From the NCBI GenBank assembly GCA_029721515.1, contig CM056559.1, positions 22,134,065 through 22,198,064 on the forward strand: a stretch of DNA of 64,000 nt, written 5' to 3'. How positions within the stretch are numbered: position 1 is the first letter of the stretch; each line of letters starts with the position of its first letter. Of the stretch, positions 47,976-60,494 are shown piece after piece. The DNA is from Synanceia verrucosa (lineage: Eukaryota > Chordata > Actinopteri > Perciformes > Synanceiidae). A program made the position numbers and the translations under genes. The notes under the pieces were generated by a model. It had not been told where the DNA came from and did not search any database. It worked only from the letters and a program-made list of their open reading frames with translations.

Positions 47976-48589
47976 CGTGAACAACATCTAGCCGTGTATC
48001 ATAATTAATTTTATTAAAAATTAACCCATTTGCAACAGAATGACTCTGAATGTCTCCAACTCATTTCAGTCAGTTGGTCAAAGGAGAGTTAGCGGCTCAG
48101 ATGGTCAATTGAGCTGGTAGTGAAAGGAAGCAGAAACAACCAGACTAGTTTCTACTTCTGGTCTCATCTCAGTGGAGGCTACAGAGCCTCTGAGTCTCTG
48201 CAGACCTCAAACAGACCAGTTAATGCTCCTCAGTGGTTGGTCCACATCGAGACACTCTGTCTGTCTGTGAGCAGCTTTTGGATTAAAAACATCCAATGTT
48301 TGACTGACATCAACTAATAAACTCCAAGAATCCCCCTCATTGTTCACTGACTGCTCTGATGTTCACGTGTTGCAGATCGAGGCTTCCTGAGCAGTTTAGG
48401 AGCTTCAACAGTCACCAAATATCCACTTCTGTCGACTCCAACTGGAGGAGAAGCTGCCCATCATTCAACCCTGACGATCACGTATAGTGGAGCAGATAGA
48501 AGAACGATGGTTGATTGTGGATGAATGATTGTTCAAAACTAAGAGACTGGACCTTGTTAAGCTGTTTCAAGTTGTGTTGTTGAAACTAG

Positions 48590-48900
48590 AAGAATAAAAT
48601 GATCTTCATTGTCTTTATGCCACTGTGCAACAAAACTGTAGAGTTTCTCCCTTTTCAGTGTACAAGAATAAAATAAAATAAAAATAAGACATCAGTATGA
48701 AAAATAAGTATATATATCTCAGAATGTCAAAACAAAATAAGTATAAAAAAATGCCTTAAATACCAATATGACCATGAATATGAATTTACAACAAGGATAA
48801 ATACTGAACATAGAAACAGGAACTGTACAAAGGTATTACATCAGATGTTAGACTATGTACAGAATAAATAAATTATATTGCACAGCGTGTTTAATAGAAG
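48590..48900. repeat. AT-rich dispersed repeat with AATAAA motifs
   Basis: CTTCATTGTCTTTATGCC, then CAACAAAACTGTAGAG, then repeated AATAAAATAAA and AAATAAGTATATATAT phrases. I associate this pattern with a common fish interspersed repeat tail. The upstream block 48120-48590 is dense and non-repetitive within the window but matched nothing I recognise. Confidence 0.4.
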
Positions 48901-49099
48901 AGCTGTGACTGTTTAATAAACACATTCAGTGCAGATATATTCCCTGCACAAATTTAAACATGATTAATATAAATTAAAAATGAATGATGTTTAAGCGTGA
49001 TTAATTGAAATTAATCCAAAACTACCTGTGAGTAATCTGATTAAGAATTTCAATCTTTTGAAGGTCCTAATAAAAAAACATATAAAAGTCAACATTATT

Positions 49100-49570
49100 A
49101 TATCCATTAAAGCCATTCCACAGACCTCATGCTGATGCCCTGGTCTCCCATCAGTCAGGGCTAATTTAAGAGCTGCTGATATGATGGAGCAACTCCTTCC
49201 ATCATACTGCCACCAGCGCATCCTGGGACGCACTAATTACTGACTTCATGATGCTGCAGTCGATAGCTTGCCTGAGCAGCCAGGGGGGTTCATCTGTTCA
49301 GTAAAAGACTATACGCTTATAGGCAGGAGGCGTGGGGGGAGAGCAATCCGAGAGCCACAGAGGAGATTATTTGGAGATGAAAGACAAGAGAGCGAGAGGC
49401 AGCATTCACTCTGACACTGACCCTTAGCCTGTTGCCAGTGAGACTGATTAAATAATTTACTGTCAAGATTAGAAGAGATTTCACTGTGATTTCCACCATT
49501 CTGAAGGTCAGATGCCGAGGAAATGAAATGCTTTATACAATTTATAAAGAAAAGGATTTCTAACTGCAGT
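49100..49570. promoter_or_regulatory. Candidate regulatory block in tyw1 intron
   Basis: The strongest-looking of these blocks. Long non-repetitive sequence with AT-rich homeobox words set in balanced flanks (CAGGGCTAATTTAAGAGCTG, CGCACTAATTACTGACTTC, GACTGATTAAATAATTTACT, GAAATGAAATGCTTTATAC). No coding sense on either strand. Conservation has not been tested. Confidence 0.33.
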
Positions 49571-51444
49571 GCAGACCGGGTTTTGAAGAAATGCCAGGTT
49601 ACAGACGGCAACATGAAATATGAAAATGAAACCAATTGCTCATTTGTGCGTGAGTAGCACTGAAACTAAACTTCTTGTATATATAGATTGTAGCTATACT
49701 ACCCATATATTACCCACAGTCACCCAGAGCCCCCAGTTTACAGACAGACAGGGTTACCTTTCACATGTACTGCTGTGGACAACATGTTCAGATCCGAAAG
49801 TCATAATAACACAAATCAATAAATGTGCTGTTTATGTGCTCAGCACATTGTAATTGTAGTCTGGTGGCTATGAAAAAAGCTTCAGATTTCTTATCGTTAA
49901 GGACCATCTGATGGTAAGGTAAATTTACTATTCAAATATACAGCGCTTAACAAAGAGTAAGGTGTTTACCACCACTGCCCTAAATTAACAGTATTACTGA
50001 TTACCGACATATTGTTTCTGTAATGGTTAATCCACCAGTATGTGCTGGATCATCAATCTTTTTTTTCCTTAACGCTAAAATATAATTATTGTTGATATCC
50101 ATTAATCTTTACTGTTTTATAAAAAGAAATAGCAAAGCCTGTTATTATTTTTGATTGAGATGAGAAATTACAGTTATTTACTTCCTGAGCAGAAAAATGT
50201 GGAAAATGTGAGCGGAGCTCAATCACATTAACATCTCAGTTCCTATGTGAAGTGTGTGTGACATTTGATGGGTATTTCTGATAACCTGTCCAACACAACG
50301 CTCTCTGCTGTCTCGTTAGTGTTGTGCTCTTTCCAATATTATGAAATGCCATGTAGTGGTGGATCAATACGCACGCCTACAAGAAATCCTTAATAGAAAG
50401 CCAGCAAAGTCTCAGAGGACAACTTAGATTCAGAAGTGTGTGTGTTTTTCCTCACCCATTGACGGCACATCATAAACCCGGTCATTAAGCCAAAACTCGC
50501 TCGAAGCAAGTTGTTGATTACTTAAGTAGCGATAGAAACGCTGTGTAAGTGGGTGAGATTAGCTTAATGCAGAGGAAACAAAGGGAGGAGATAGAGACAC
50601 AGCTGGCTGAATTGTTTTTTGCACAGATGGCAAAAAAAATTGCTTTGACATTTACACACATGACAAATTTGAGTGCAAGAGCAGAACTGAATACAGTGAA
50701 CAGGATGAAAAGGAAGAAAAGATAGAGGGAAGTAGAAGGAGATGAGTTTAGCAAAGTTTATAGACATCAGGGACTCAAGACCAAGGAAAAAGAGAAAACC
50801 TATTCTTATGAGCCTAAACTGGATGAATTTAAGGACTATTAAGGACTGCTGGCAGTGGTAATCTGCACAGTCCTGTGTGTTTCTGATTCTACATACAGCA
50901 CTGAGACTGGTTAAACTGTCACATACTGCAAAGACATTTCACTGGGTGGACAATGGACGAAAAGCGACAAAGAGATGAGACAAAACATCCTGCGTCTGTG
51001 GTCCGTAGGGGGATGGCTGATGAGAGGAGAGTAAGCTTGTTAGATTTAACACGGGAACATGCCAGGTCCAGCAACATTCCAAAAACATTTCAGCGGCAGG
51101 GAAAATGAAAAGCATCTACTCACAAACCCTGCCAAAACGTGTATGAATAAGCACGCACATTGGATGCCTGTTGGCCCTTCGAAAAGTTGCGTTTGGTTTG
51201 CACACCACATGCTTTGACTGCAGGAACCCCTCATTACAGCGCCCGTTCCCTCGCCTCATTATTTTGAGCAGAAATCTGTATGCTGTTGCAGTTTTCTGAC
51301 GGTGCTGAAAGTTTAATGCTGCTTCTGTGGTAAATGTGAATATGAATGTTAGTGCAGATGTGGTTGTCCATCTGTTTGCACTGGTTCTTAAAGGTTAAGC
51401 AGATACGCAAGTGTTAAACTTGACCTTCAACACTGACTCCTCTG

Positions 51445-51920
51445 CTTAAAAAAAGTGAAAATGATCCTACTTCTGTCTTGATTTATTACCTTGGCAATCA
51501 TTGTAAACATGAGTTTATGCTCTCAGTCTCTAGTTTCAAGTTTTCTTCAATACAGTATGGCGTTCATTTAATAATTAATAGTTGTACTTAGAATCAAATA
51601 GACCATAAAGCAGAGGATGCTTTAAAGCAGGTTTACCTTGTGATTGACAGATTACTACCACAGTGTTGATGAGCCTGGGAGTTGGATGTGTTTTTGTCTC
51701 ACAACTTTTCCCCTTTCAGTGTATTTCACTTCAAGGAAGTTAATGACAACATTTTAGTTGCGTAAAAATGTCGTATTTAGTATTTGGCTGTACTTAGTTC
51801 TACCCTGGGGTCACTGCTGATTGCAAAAAAACACGATGACAATGGACAAACATCAAGTTCAAGGCTTCAAAGCGGCAGTCCACAAACCAGTGGGTGACAT
51901 CACTGTGACTATGCACACTT
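51445..51920 (+). repeat. Interspersed repeat, pair member 2
   Basis: Collinear with 25750-26190 (see the shared words there). Extends right to GCGGCAGTCCACAAACCAGT and GGGTGACATCACTG, another phrase I recall from the same percomorph repeat. It has a short extra segment (TAATAATTAATAGTTGTACT) relative to member 1. Confidence 0.65.
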
Positions 51921-52851
51921 ACCTCATCAATGACTATGTTTGACTGTGTACACACAGTGGCCACACATATTAGCTATTATCACATGAAGGATTCATTCTC
52001 AATACAATGTACAAACCCAAAGTGCACAATTATCTCAAAGTATTAACTACATATATTATTGTTAGCAAATTTGCCATTGATACACAGTGATTGGTAATCA
52101 CAGGATTTTGTTTTTCAAGTTAATGCAAAAATGCGACAACAATGATCAATGATAAATTATCCGTAAAAAATTAAAGAAAATCAGAAATCCTATTTGTTCC
52201 TTGTGCCATGCAGGTCTAAACACTACAGGAAGTTACATGACAACTGAAGTTGTTCAAACATGATTAAAAGAGTAAGAACCCCCTGCTAAAATGTTTTTGT
52301 TTTATTTTATTTCTATAAGGGTCAAATTGTGGGCTTCAGTGTTTTCTCTTCACTGCTCTGCCTTACTGTTTACAGTGCTGCATTGTTGGCAAAGTGATAA
52401 TCTGCAGATAGTGTTAAAGTGTTTGGTGTGAACAGTTAAATCAATGTGCTGCTCAAGGCTACAATGTTATTACTTCCAGTCTTCTATACACCTGCGCATT
52501 TTCAACAAAATAACTTGGCTCATAACTAATTCTTGTGTGCTCTAATTTTCTGCAGCATCAGCACCACAGTGCAACACCCAGGGGGAAAGAGCACAGAAAG
52601 GGTGAGCACATAAACAAGTTGCTCCTGCAGTTTTACGGAAAAAAGTCTAACGATTAAATGTGCATTTTCGATGAAATATTAATGAAGCAGTGGAATTACA
52701 ATTCACATACAAATGTTGAGGATGGGCATTGAGACGTCGAAGTGAGCATGTTTCCACCGTCTTTATAAGACGACAGACACAACCAGCGGGATAGATGGAG
52801 GAACATCACTGAAGTCTTAAAGGAGGCAAAGAGCGTGAGTAAACATATTAC

Positions 52852-53226
52852 TAGGGGTGGGTACTGGCATGGCAAGTTTTGCAATACTTAAGTCACGATT
52901 CGATACATAATTGTGATATATTGAGATATTCTCCATAGTTCACCGAGAAATATAAAATGCAGCTTAAAACACAAGTTGTATGTACATATGTATGTATATA
53001 TGTTCACAAATTTCTGTGTACATGTACATGTTTTTAAACACATGGATATACATATATACATACATAAATACTAGGCTTGTCAAAGTTACTGCGTCAATGC
53101 AATCAATCAGCCCAAAACATGACTTTTTTGGGGAAAAAAACAACATTAAGAAATTAAAAATTGATATTCTATCAGAAGAAAAAGTAGTGTGATGTATTGC
53201 CATATCACAATTTTTTCCCACCCCTA
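52852..53226 (-). mobile_element. hAT-like MITE (TAGGGGTGGG family), copy 3
   Basis: Inverted relative to copy 1: starts TAGGGGTGGGTACTGGCATG and ends CACAATTTTTTCCCACCCCTA minus its first base. The flanking octamers CATATTAC (52844-52851) and GGTATTAC (53227-53234) agree at 6 of 8 positions. The interior carries a palindromic TACATATGTATGTATATATG tract. 375 bp. Confidence 0.85.
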
Positions 53227-54055
53227 GGTATTACTGCCACTGCTCTCTCTCATTCTTCTCTGTTAAGGTGTCTCTGAGTAAAGCACTCGACACCAAATTG
53301 CTCTTATTTGCTGCTGGATAGACTGTGTTTATACTGAGCAGATCCCAGGTGTGATTCTGTTTAACTGCTGATGAAAAGGCCGTTCAGCTCTGCAAACCTT
53401 GCCTGCCACACATGAAGGTTAAACTTGAAGTAATAACTGCAATAGATGGGAGCAGTGGGATCCCAGTGGAGTCCGGCCAGTGATGACACTGTGTTACCAG
53501 ATCGGGAAGGAATGAGAGGATGTGGGGGAGGCATTCCCATACGGGAAGAGGTGCTTCATGAATGCTAACTTTGCCTGTGGGAAGTCTTTCACCTCTTCTG
53601 TTGCCTTTATAGTAGGATGTTTTCAATGAGGGGTGCATGTAATGGGACACAGACAAAGGGGATGTCTGAGGGGTGTGGGGGGGGGGGGACAGGATGAAGC
53701 CTGATAAATGAACAGACCACCTGTTCGAACCAATTAGCTGGCACCCCTGCAGTGGAATGAAAATAGATTGCAACTGAATCTCAACTTAGCTGACTTCAAA
53801 AGGTCAGGACTTCCTCTTATCTCCTCTATCTGAGATAAAGACAATTAATTGTGCTGGCCTTATTTTTAGTCCAGATACAGTTTACAGAGGCTGTATTGCA
53901 CTAGACAGCAAATTCAAGTACAATTTTAACCAAAAGAAGGCAGAATACATTATCCAAACAAAGAATAAAAGCTGAGTGCAGCATTTAATAAACTAAAAAG
54001 GGAGAAGAGGGGTATTACATGCATCACCTTAAACAAGAGTTACAAAGTGCTTTCG

Positions 54056-54250
54056 TAGGCCTGCCACAAAAAAATTTTGCTGGCAACATACTGTCCCAAA
54101 CTTATTGTTGACAAACAATATTATTGACAACATTATTTTCAGATCATTTTTTCATTAATGTAATGTTAATATGGTATAATAATGCAAGTCATGAGAATGC
54201 GACTGGCCCCCTCTCATGTTAAACTCTCTCACTATTATTCACAATAACTT
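54056..54250 (+). mobile_element. Probable hAT-type repeat, left part
   Basis: Starts TAGGCCTGCCACAAAAAAAT, then TTGCTGGCAACATACTGTCC, CAAACTTATTGTTGACAAAC and AATATTATTG. This is close to a widespread fish repeat beginning TAGGCCTGTCACGATA. The right terminus was not found, so the end given is where similarity fades. Confidence 0.5.
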
Positions 54251-55564
54251 AAACTGTCTGTCTGTCTGCCATGGATGCCTTTATTTTGTACTTGACTTCC
54301 TATATTTAAGCGTCATGTCAGACAAGCTGCTTACTTGCAAAACTGTCAAGTACAGAAATCTCCAGAAACCCTTTCACCTCTTAAAGAGGAAATGGCAGGT
54401 TATGAACCTTTTACTTTTTGGTATAAACAAGAAATGGCAAAAATTGCTGCCGCAGCTGCCAGTGACACAACTGCTACTGCCTCTGTTGATGTGATGCACT
54501 GAATAATGAACACAGGCTGAGGAGAGTTTGTCACAGTGACAACCACAGCTCAGACTGCCACCAGGTGCCCCTCCCTTTCTATTAAGACATCTGCCAAACA
54601 TGACAAGGTTGATGCTGTACACAGCCCGCCACTCCACTGAATTACGACACTTACGAGTGACACCTAGAAAATTCTTGCCGCAAAAACTCCTGCAGGCTGT
54701 TTGAACAACGGTAGTGTTGGCACAGAACAAATGTCTTTTCATCTGTCGGTACATTTTCGGCAGAGGGACACTGGGACCTGTGCCATGACCTGAACAAAGA
54801 TGAATATTTATATTATATTTATGTTTTTAAGGTGTAAAATCACCAATAGTCATCCAGTTAGCTCTAAACTACCAACTAGCCAACAAAAGGCACCCAGAAA
54901 CTTCCTCACACTCATAGAATAAAACATTTACAGACTATGTAATTTAAGGCAAACATGAATTTGATTGCACAGAACTGAAACTTGAATGAAGTTCATCTGT
55001 CAGACTGTTCAGTCTGTTCCCTTGAAGTACACACCAGAGGAATGCAAGAGAGACGAGCCACAAATGCAACGATTCACCTTCATTTCAAATATTTAGGTAT
55101 GTCTTGGGGTGCTGAACTAATTCACTACGAATGTTTCCCATTAAATTGCCATTTAATTCTACTTGTTCAGCTGGGAGTACAATAATAATACATGTATTTC
55201 AGAGCAGTCCCACAGATACAGTAGTGTCATAACTTGGTGGACTTAAGAGATTGCAGATGATGTGTATGTGGTGGGAGATCATGTGCCAACATTTTTTTTT
55301 TCTCCATAGAACTATTGCTGACCTGCTACTGGCTCATTTCCTTTAAGAAAACTCATTAATGAGGAGAAAATGTGAAAGGCTGTGCTATGAGGAGTCTGCT
55401 CCTCATCAAAGCTCAGCACAGAAAGTTAATATGAAAAGAGAGGCCAAATAGAGAACTGAAGAAAAAGAAATCTGGTGCAAGGATGAAGACACTAATTGCA
55501 CTGTGAAAATAAGATATTAACTAGGAGGGGAAAGAGAAAGCAGATGCATGCTGCTGTACCCTAC

Positions 55565-55675
55565 CTTGACCTCAATGAAGTCCGGCTGGCCCAGAGCAAT
55601 GAGCTCTGAGTAGGCCTGCATTTCCTCCACGTTCCAGGCCTTCACCAGGGTCAGTCTATACACCGTCCTCTGTTT
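55565..55675 (-). CDS. tyw1: tyw1 coding exon
   Basis: 111 bp, 37 codons, phase 0 at both ends; acceptor GTGCTCCCAG, donor AAG|GTAGGG. Encodes KQRTVYRLTLVKAWNVEEMQ and AYSELIALGQPDFIEVK, the late radical-SAM barrel strands (RLTLVK, DFIEVK). It joins GVTYCGES of the next exon to give IEVKGVTYCGES, as in other TYW1 proteins. Confidence 0.98.
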
Positions 55676-57588
55676 CTGGGAGCACAGATAGGGGTCGGGG
55701 ATTGATGGACATAGTTGAAAAGTGAAGACATGATTGTTAGGTATTTTATATATACAAATGAATACACCCCAAGATTTGTCAGAAAAAGTTTCCTTTCAGA
55801 ATCAACATTTTCAATGGGATGCTAAACCATAAAATACTCCCAAGATTGCAAACAAGATTTGTTTATTTGCACATAAAATGTTCAAATTCATCAAAGACCA
55901 TGTTACGAAAATGAGCACACCCCACAACAAAAACTACTGCAGTCTTTTGTCATGGGATGAACACGTTGGCGACATGTTAGAATATCTATCCTTCTTCAAT
56001 TCTTCAAGAACGACCTCTTTTAGGGTGAAGCTATCCAAATGATTCCATATTTGATATTGGTATTGGTCCTGATGATGCTCCTCAGTGTGTTATTAGCAAA
56101 GAGCTAAGCTAACGACAGGATGCATGTAATCTCCGGAATCATATTGAAACCATGGCTCTCATGTGTCACACATTCAGAGTGTGCCACATGCATTTAACCC
56201 TTTCACACTTGCACCCGTCACACTCACACATGAAAATGTATTATTTAACGCTGACCAAGTTACACCGCTATATGTGCAGTGGGAAGTGAAGCATGTACTT
56301 CTGGGTATCGCAGAGCTCACACGAGAGCTTGGTACGCTCCAGCCAATCAACAACAATCAACAAACTACGTGTCAGCTAATCACAAAATAGCACTGCTCTA
56401 TCTGGGTAAGATACAGGTGATCATTTCAAGTAATCCACAATGTGGGATAATGTCAAATGAGTGTATTTAAAAAAATATGTTGAAAAGTTAAATTGTGTTT
56501 AAGAGTAAAGATTTTTTTTTTAAATATTTAAAAGTATTGAAAAAGATGTTATTAAACACACATAGATGTTAAAATGTGTAAAACAAATATAATTAAGCAT
56601 TACACAGATAAAGATGTTCAAAATGTTTCAAAAAAGTTTAAGAACATACAAACATGTTTAAAAAAAAAAAAAGGTGGGAGGGGGGTGTGTGCATTTGAGT
56701 TCTCTTAGGGGAGGCTCACTATCCCTGAGTTAAGGAAAGTATTAACAGAAATATAGGTTAAAAAATACATCAGACTTGGCTATGCCTTGGCAAATTTGGC
56801 AGATTCGAACTGGTTCCTGGGAAGGTAAAAGGACAGTTCAGTGGTGTAGATGCAGGTTATTGTTGTTGCTATGTGGCAGGAGAAATAGGATTATTGAGGA
56901 TGTGATGGAGAGGAAGAAAGCCAGGGAGATGAAAGCGGGGCTATGGTGAAGACAGAGGACATGAGAGACAGATAATACAAAGACACAAGTAAATGACAAT
57001 GAGGAGAGGGCAGAGCGCTCTTTCCCTCATTTCCTTCCTCTCTCACTACAATAACACTATGGATCCTTTCAACCCGGTAAGGATGGGGATAATTGGCCAA
57101 AGAGAGCAGGGAGGTGAGGTATTTCAAGCTGCCTCCATTCCAAATCCGACACCGAGGCACAACTCCATCAATCCCACAGTGCACTGTCAGGGAGGCCAGG
57201 TGGAGGAGAACAGACAGGATAAGCACTGAGGAAGGATGGATCTCGAGCCCACCGTGAAATGGAGACTTAGAAACATAGAGCTGAGAGGGGGAGATGGCGG
57301 TAATGTGGACAGAAAGGGAGAGCTTATTTTTGGCAACTGGGAGGTTGAGCACAGGCAAACTATATTTCTACACTGACATGCACATGTGCAACATACTAGG
57401 AAATTATAAATCACATTAATAATGCAAAACTGACACAGGGGTTCAAAATGCATATGTAACAATATTATATGTAAAACATCTTAGTCCATTTCATTTTCAT
57501 AATATTAAGTTTGCATGTAGTGTCATCCTCCTCTAACCACATTTTTATGTCAAATATGTTTAATTTATTTTAATTCATTCATTCATAG

Positions 57589-57918
57589 TGATATGGCAAT
57601 ATATTGCAATACTTTTTCTTCTGATATCGATTTTTAATTTCTTAATATTGATTTTTCAAATATTAAGAATCAATTGTAAATCCAGAGCAACCTCCACATG
57701 TTGAAATAAAAATTTAAATAAAAAATAAAAATGTGGTAACATTGTCAGCCCTAACATATATGTGTGTATATCTATATCTATTCATATATAATGTACGGTA
57801 CATATATAAACATGTACATACTGTATATACAGTGCAGCTTATATTTTAAGCTGCTTTTTAAATTTCTCAGTGATCAATAATGTACCGTATTGTGAAGTCC
57901 TAGCAATACCCACCCCTA
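57589..57918 (+). mobile_element. hAT-like MITE (TAGGGGTGGG family), copy 4, left end missing
   Basis: Enters at GTGATATGGCAATATATTGC, shares ATACTTTTTCTTCTGATAT and TTTTTAATTTCTTAATA, contains a TA-rich palindromic core, and ends GAAGTCCTAGCAATACCCAC followed by CCCTA. The left terminus is missing. Confidence 0.75.
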
Positions 57919-59866
57919 GCCAGCGACAGGTTGAGATAAGGAAAAGGAACAGTACGACTATCTGTAATGAATCATAGAAACCTGGGAGAACTGAGACTGC
58001 AGGAGGAAACCATGGCAGGGCAATGAAAGTTAAAAAAAAGTCCCTCAGGAAAAGTGGACGGTCTGGCATGTATGATGTTGAGCCAGGAAACCCTGACATC
58101 ATTAGACATTTGTTTGACACCAATTATAAAAGCAACTCTTGAGATTGATGGCTCCTTTAACTGTCAGACTGATGCAGAATTGGAAATAATGAGATTCCAG
58201 TGAGTATGCAGTCAAAGTGCCAGCAGGCAAAAGTGTTGGTCTCTGGTCCAGCAGGACTTCGCTGTCACCCGTCTGCCCTCGACTGGACTGACCTTTAGTC
58301 ACTGAGAGGATAGGAAACCAGTGATACTAACATACCCACAATCACTATCGTCCTTCATCAGATGTCTGACAAGCTGTTTGCTTGATTGCAGATTTTTCAT
58401 ATGGTTAGATGAACTTTGTTTAGTAGTTAAAACTGTCACTATACCATCATATGCAGTATTTATAGTTCGACTGAGGAGGGAGGCTGTATGACCTCACAGA
58501 CTTGACACAGTGCTGACAGAAATGGAGCATCTGAACTTCATAGTGATTACTACAATGCTGCAGATTCATATCATGCTAAGATGTCCCCGTTATTATTATG
58601 CTCACCCCTGCAGTTACCTCACATTGATATGTTAGTTGGCGTGTGGTGAAAATGGCAATCTTGATGCAATCAGAGTGCAGTGATCCATTACCAGGGATTT
58701 GCCTCGAGTCTAAGCTGAGTGTTAATGAATCTGTCCATAGTTTGCTAAAGTGCTAAAGGAGAGGAAGTCAGCCCATTACGGAAAGGTGTAACAGAGTCTT
58801 CCTCTGAGAGACTTTACAGCCCACATCTTACTTAAGGTTCACTGGAGTGCCCAAGCAACCACTCCCCCCCCTAACATTTCTTTAGGAAACATGCTACCAG
58901 GATGAGGTGCTTTACACTGAAGCTAGTGGCCAGATGCAGGCAGTGATGATGGACTTTCCCTCTGCTCACAAATAGGTTATGGGTTATGGGATGCATTCTT
59001 ACAGTGTTGGCAGTGGCATTATAAAGCTGAAGTGTTTAAAGTTTTGAAGTGCTCTGACATTTATCGCCATCGCCATAATCGTAGAGGACATCTGTGGTTT
59101 CTGAGAGGACTCAATCATACTTTTCATCTGCTGCTCAGTCTGCACAGGAGGCGAGAATCTGTCACTTCCAACACTCTGACAGTGAGCTGGAGATAAGAGA
59201 TTGCTTCTGTTAAAAATCACCACAACTGCATATTTTCATTTACATTCTACTGAGAAATGAACCTGTATCAGGATATTCAGTTGTTGTGGCGCTTCAGTAC
59301 ATTGTCAGTGCAGGGTGAGGCAGAATGGTTTAAAATCGGACAGTTGATTTCCCATTTAAAGCTGTCTGTCACTAAACCTAGAGAGGGTTAGCTGCTTTCT
59401 AGGTAAGACTGATAAGAGGAACTTCTTGGATAAAAGGTGTCCTGGAAATCTGGTTTGTGCCACTGAAAGTTCACCAACACGGCAGCCCAAACCCTTTAAT
59501 TGGTTTTTAATTATCTATTCCATAAACACCTCAAATAAACATGAGTAATGCAAGTAATGAAGCAGGGATACATTTCCAAAGGACAATGAGTTTTCCTCTT
59601 AGATACAAACCAAAACAAAAAATGAGCAGAAAATTATTATTATTGTCTTTAACAGTGAGAGAGGTGACAGATCTTTCAAACTCTCAGCTCTTCTTGTCTT
59701 GTAATTATAAAGTCCTGGGATCTGAACAGTTATATGCAACACATGCTGCACCATTTTAGAAGTCAAGTGTAATGTTTTATTAGACCTTTTTAAGACGTCA
59801 ACAATTATAATTTAAGACCCAAAAATGTCATAACAATGTCTTTGGTAGAAAATGGTCAATTTATTT

Positions 59867-60070
59867 TAGGGCCCGACCAATATGCAGAGTTTCTGAGGCT
59901 GATGCCTATCCAAAAAAGAATCCAAAAACTGATTAATCTCTGATAATAATTGTTTTATTTTTTTATATTTTTTTTCCAGCCCTTTAACACTTCAACAGTG
60001 ATATAAATTGAAGGAATAACATTTTTTCTACAACTTTAATTTCACAACTTTCAAGAACAAAAAACTTTGT
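59867..60070 (+). mobile_element. Probable hAT-type repeat, left part
   Basis: Starts TAGGGCCCGACCAATATGCA and continues GAGGCTGATGCCTATCC and ACTGATTAATCTCTGATAAT. This pattern recalls a widespread fish non-autonomous element (TAGGGCCCGACCGATAT). The right end is not defined. Confidence 0.5.
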
Positions 60071-60358
60071 GAACAATATAACGTGCAAAATTGCAGTAAA
60101 TCTACGAATGCTGTGTTTTCCTATTGGCATTAAATACACCATCTGAAAACATAATACCTAAACGCACAGTTAATTTAAGACCTTAATTACCTGGATTTTA
60201 ATTTAAGAATTTTTAAGGAATGGCAGGAACCCTGTTACTAGTCCCATTTGACTTAAAAAAAAAACAAAACAAACAAACTGCTGTGAAGCCACTCTAATCC
60301 TAACCCAACCACAAACTCAACTACCTGACTATGTGGCTGGAAATGGTGAGCAGCTTAC

Positions 60359-60494
60359 CTTCTCCCCCAGGGCCCTGAGGCTGTCCAGGAAGCGCGGCCA
60401 GAAGTCCTTGAAAAGTGGCCGGTCGATCTTCTTCAGACTGTCTTTGGTGCTGGCGTCCACACTAACATACAACTGGGTAACTGGAACCAAGCTC
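60359..60494 (-). CDS. tyw1: tyw1 coding exon
   Basis: 136 bp: one base completing an Arg codon, then 45 full codons; acceptor TAATTTCTAG, donor AAG|GTAAGC. Encodes SLVPVTQLYVSVDASTKDSL, KKIDRPLFKDFWPRFLDSLR and ALGEK, nearly identical to other vertebrate TYW1 over QLYVSVDAST and IDRPLFKDFW, a central part of the radical-SAM barrel. Confidence 0.98.

Larger units (their letters stand above)
44550..55564 (-). other. tyw1: tyw1 intron (largest)
   Basis: 11-kb intron. It holds hAT-like MITE copies (45307-45605, 52852-53226), the left end of another TAGGGGTGGG-type repeat at 46591, TG microsatellite 46094-46160, candidate regulatory blocks (47530-47975, 49100-49570), an AT-rich dispersed repeat (48590-48900), a repeat pair member (51445-51920) and a hAT-type repeat starting near 54056. 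No further exon was recognised; open frames at 53384-53773 and 54374-54754 have no recognisable domain. Confidence 0.85.
55676..60358 (-). other. tyw1: tyw1 intron
   Basis: 4.7-kb intron with a right-hand piece of the TAGGGGTGGG family (57589-57918) and the left end of an AGGGCCCGACC-type repeat at 59867. The 155-codon minus-strand frame 56891-57358 is the longest non-microsatellite frame in the window but has no recognisable domain and lies inside this intron. Confidence 0.85.

Noticed and set aside
54374..54754. 126-codon Cys-rich minus-strand frame
   Set aside because: No spaced cysteine pattern of a known finger; sits within or next to a hAT-type repeat.
56891..57358. 155-codon open frame (-) inside a tyw1 intron
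   Set aside because: No recognisable domain, low-complexity Leu/Ser/Pro composition typical of chance frames, no splice logic with tyw1 phases.
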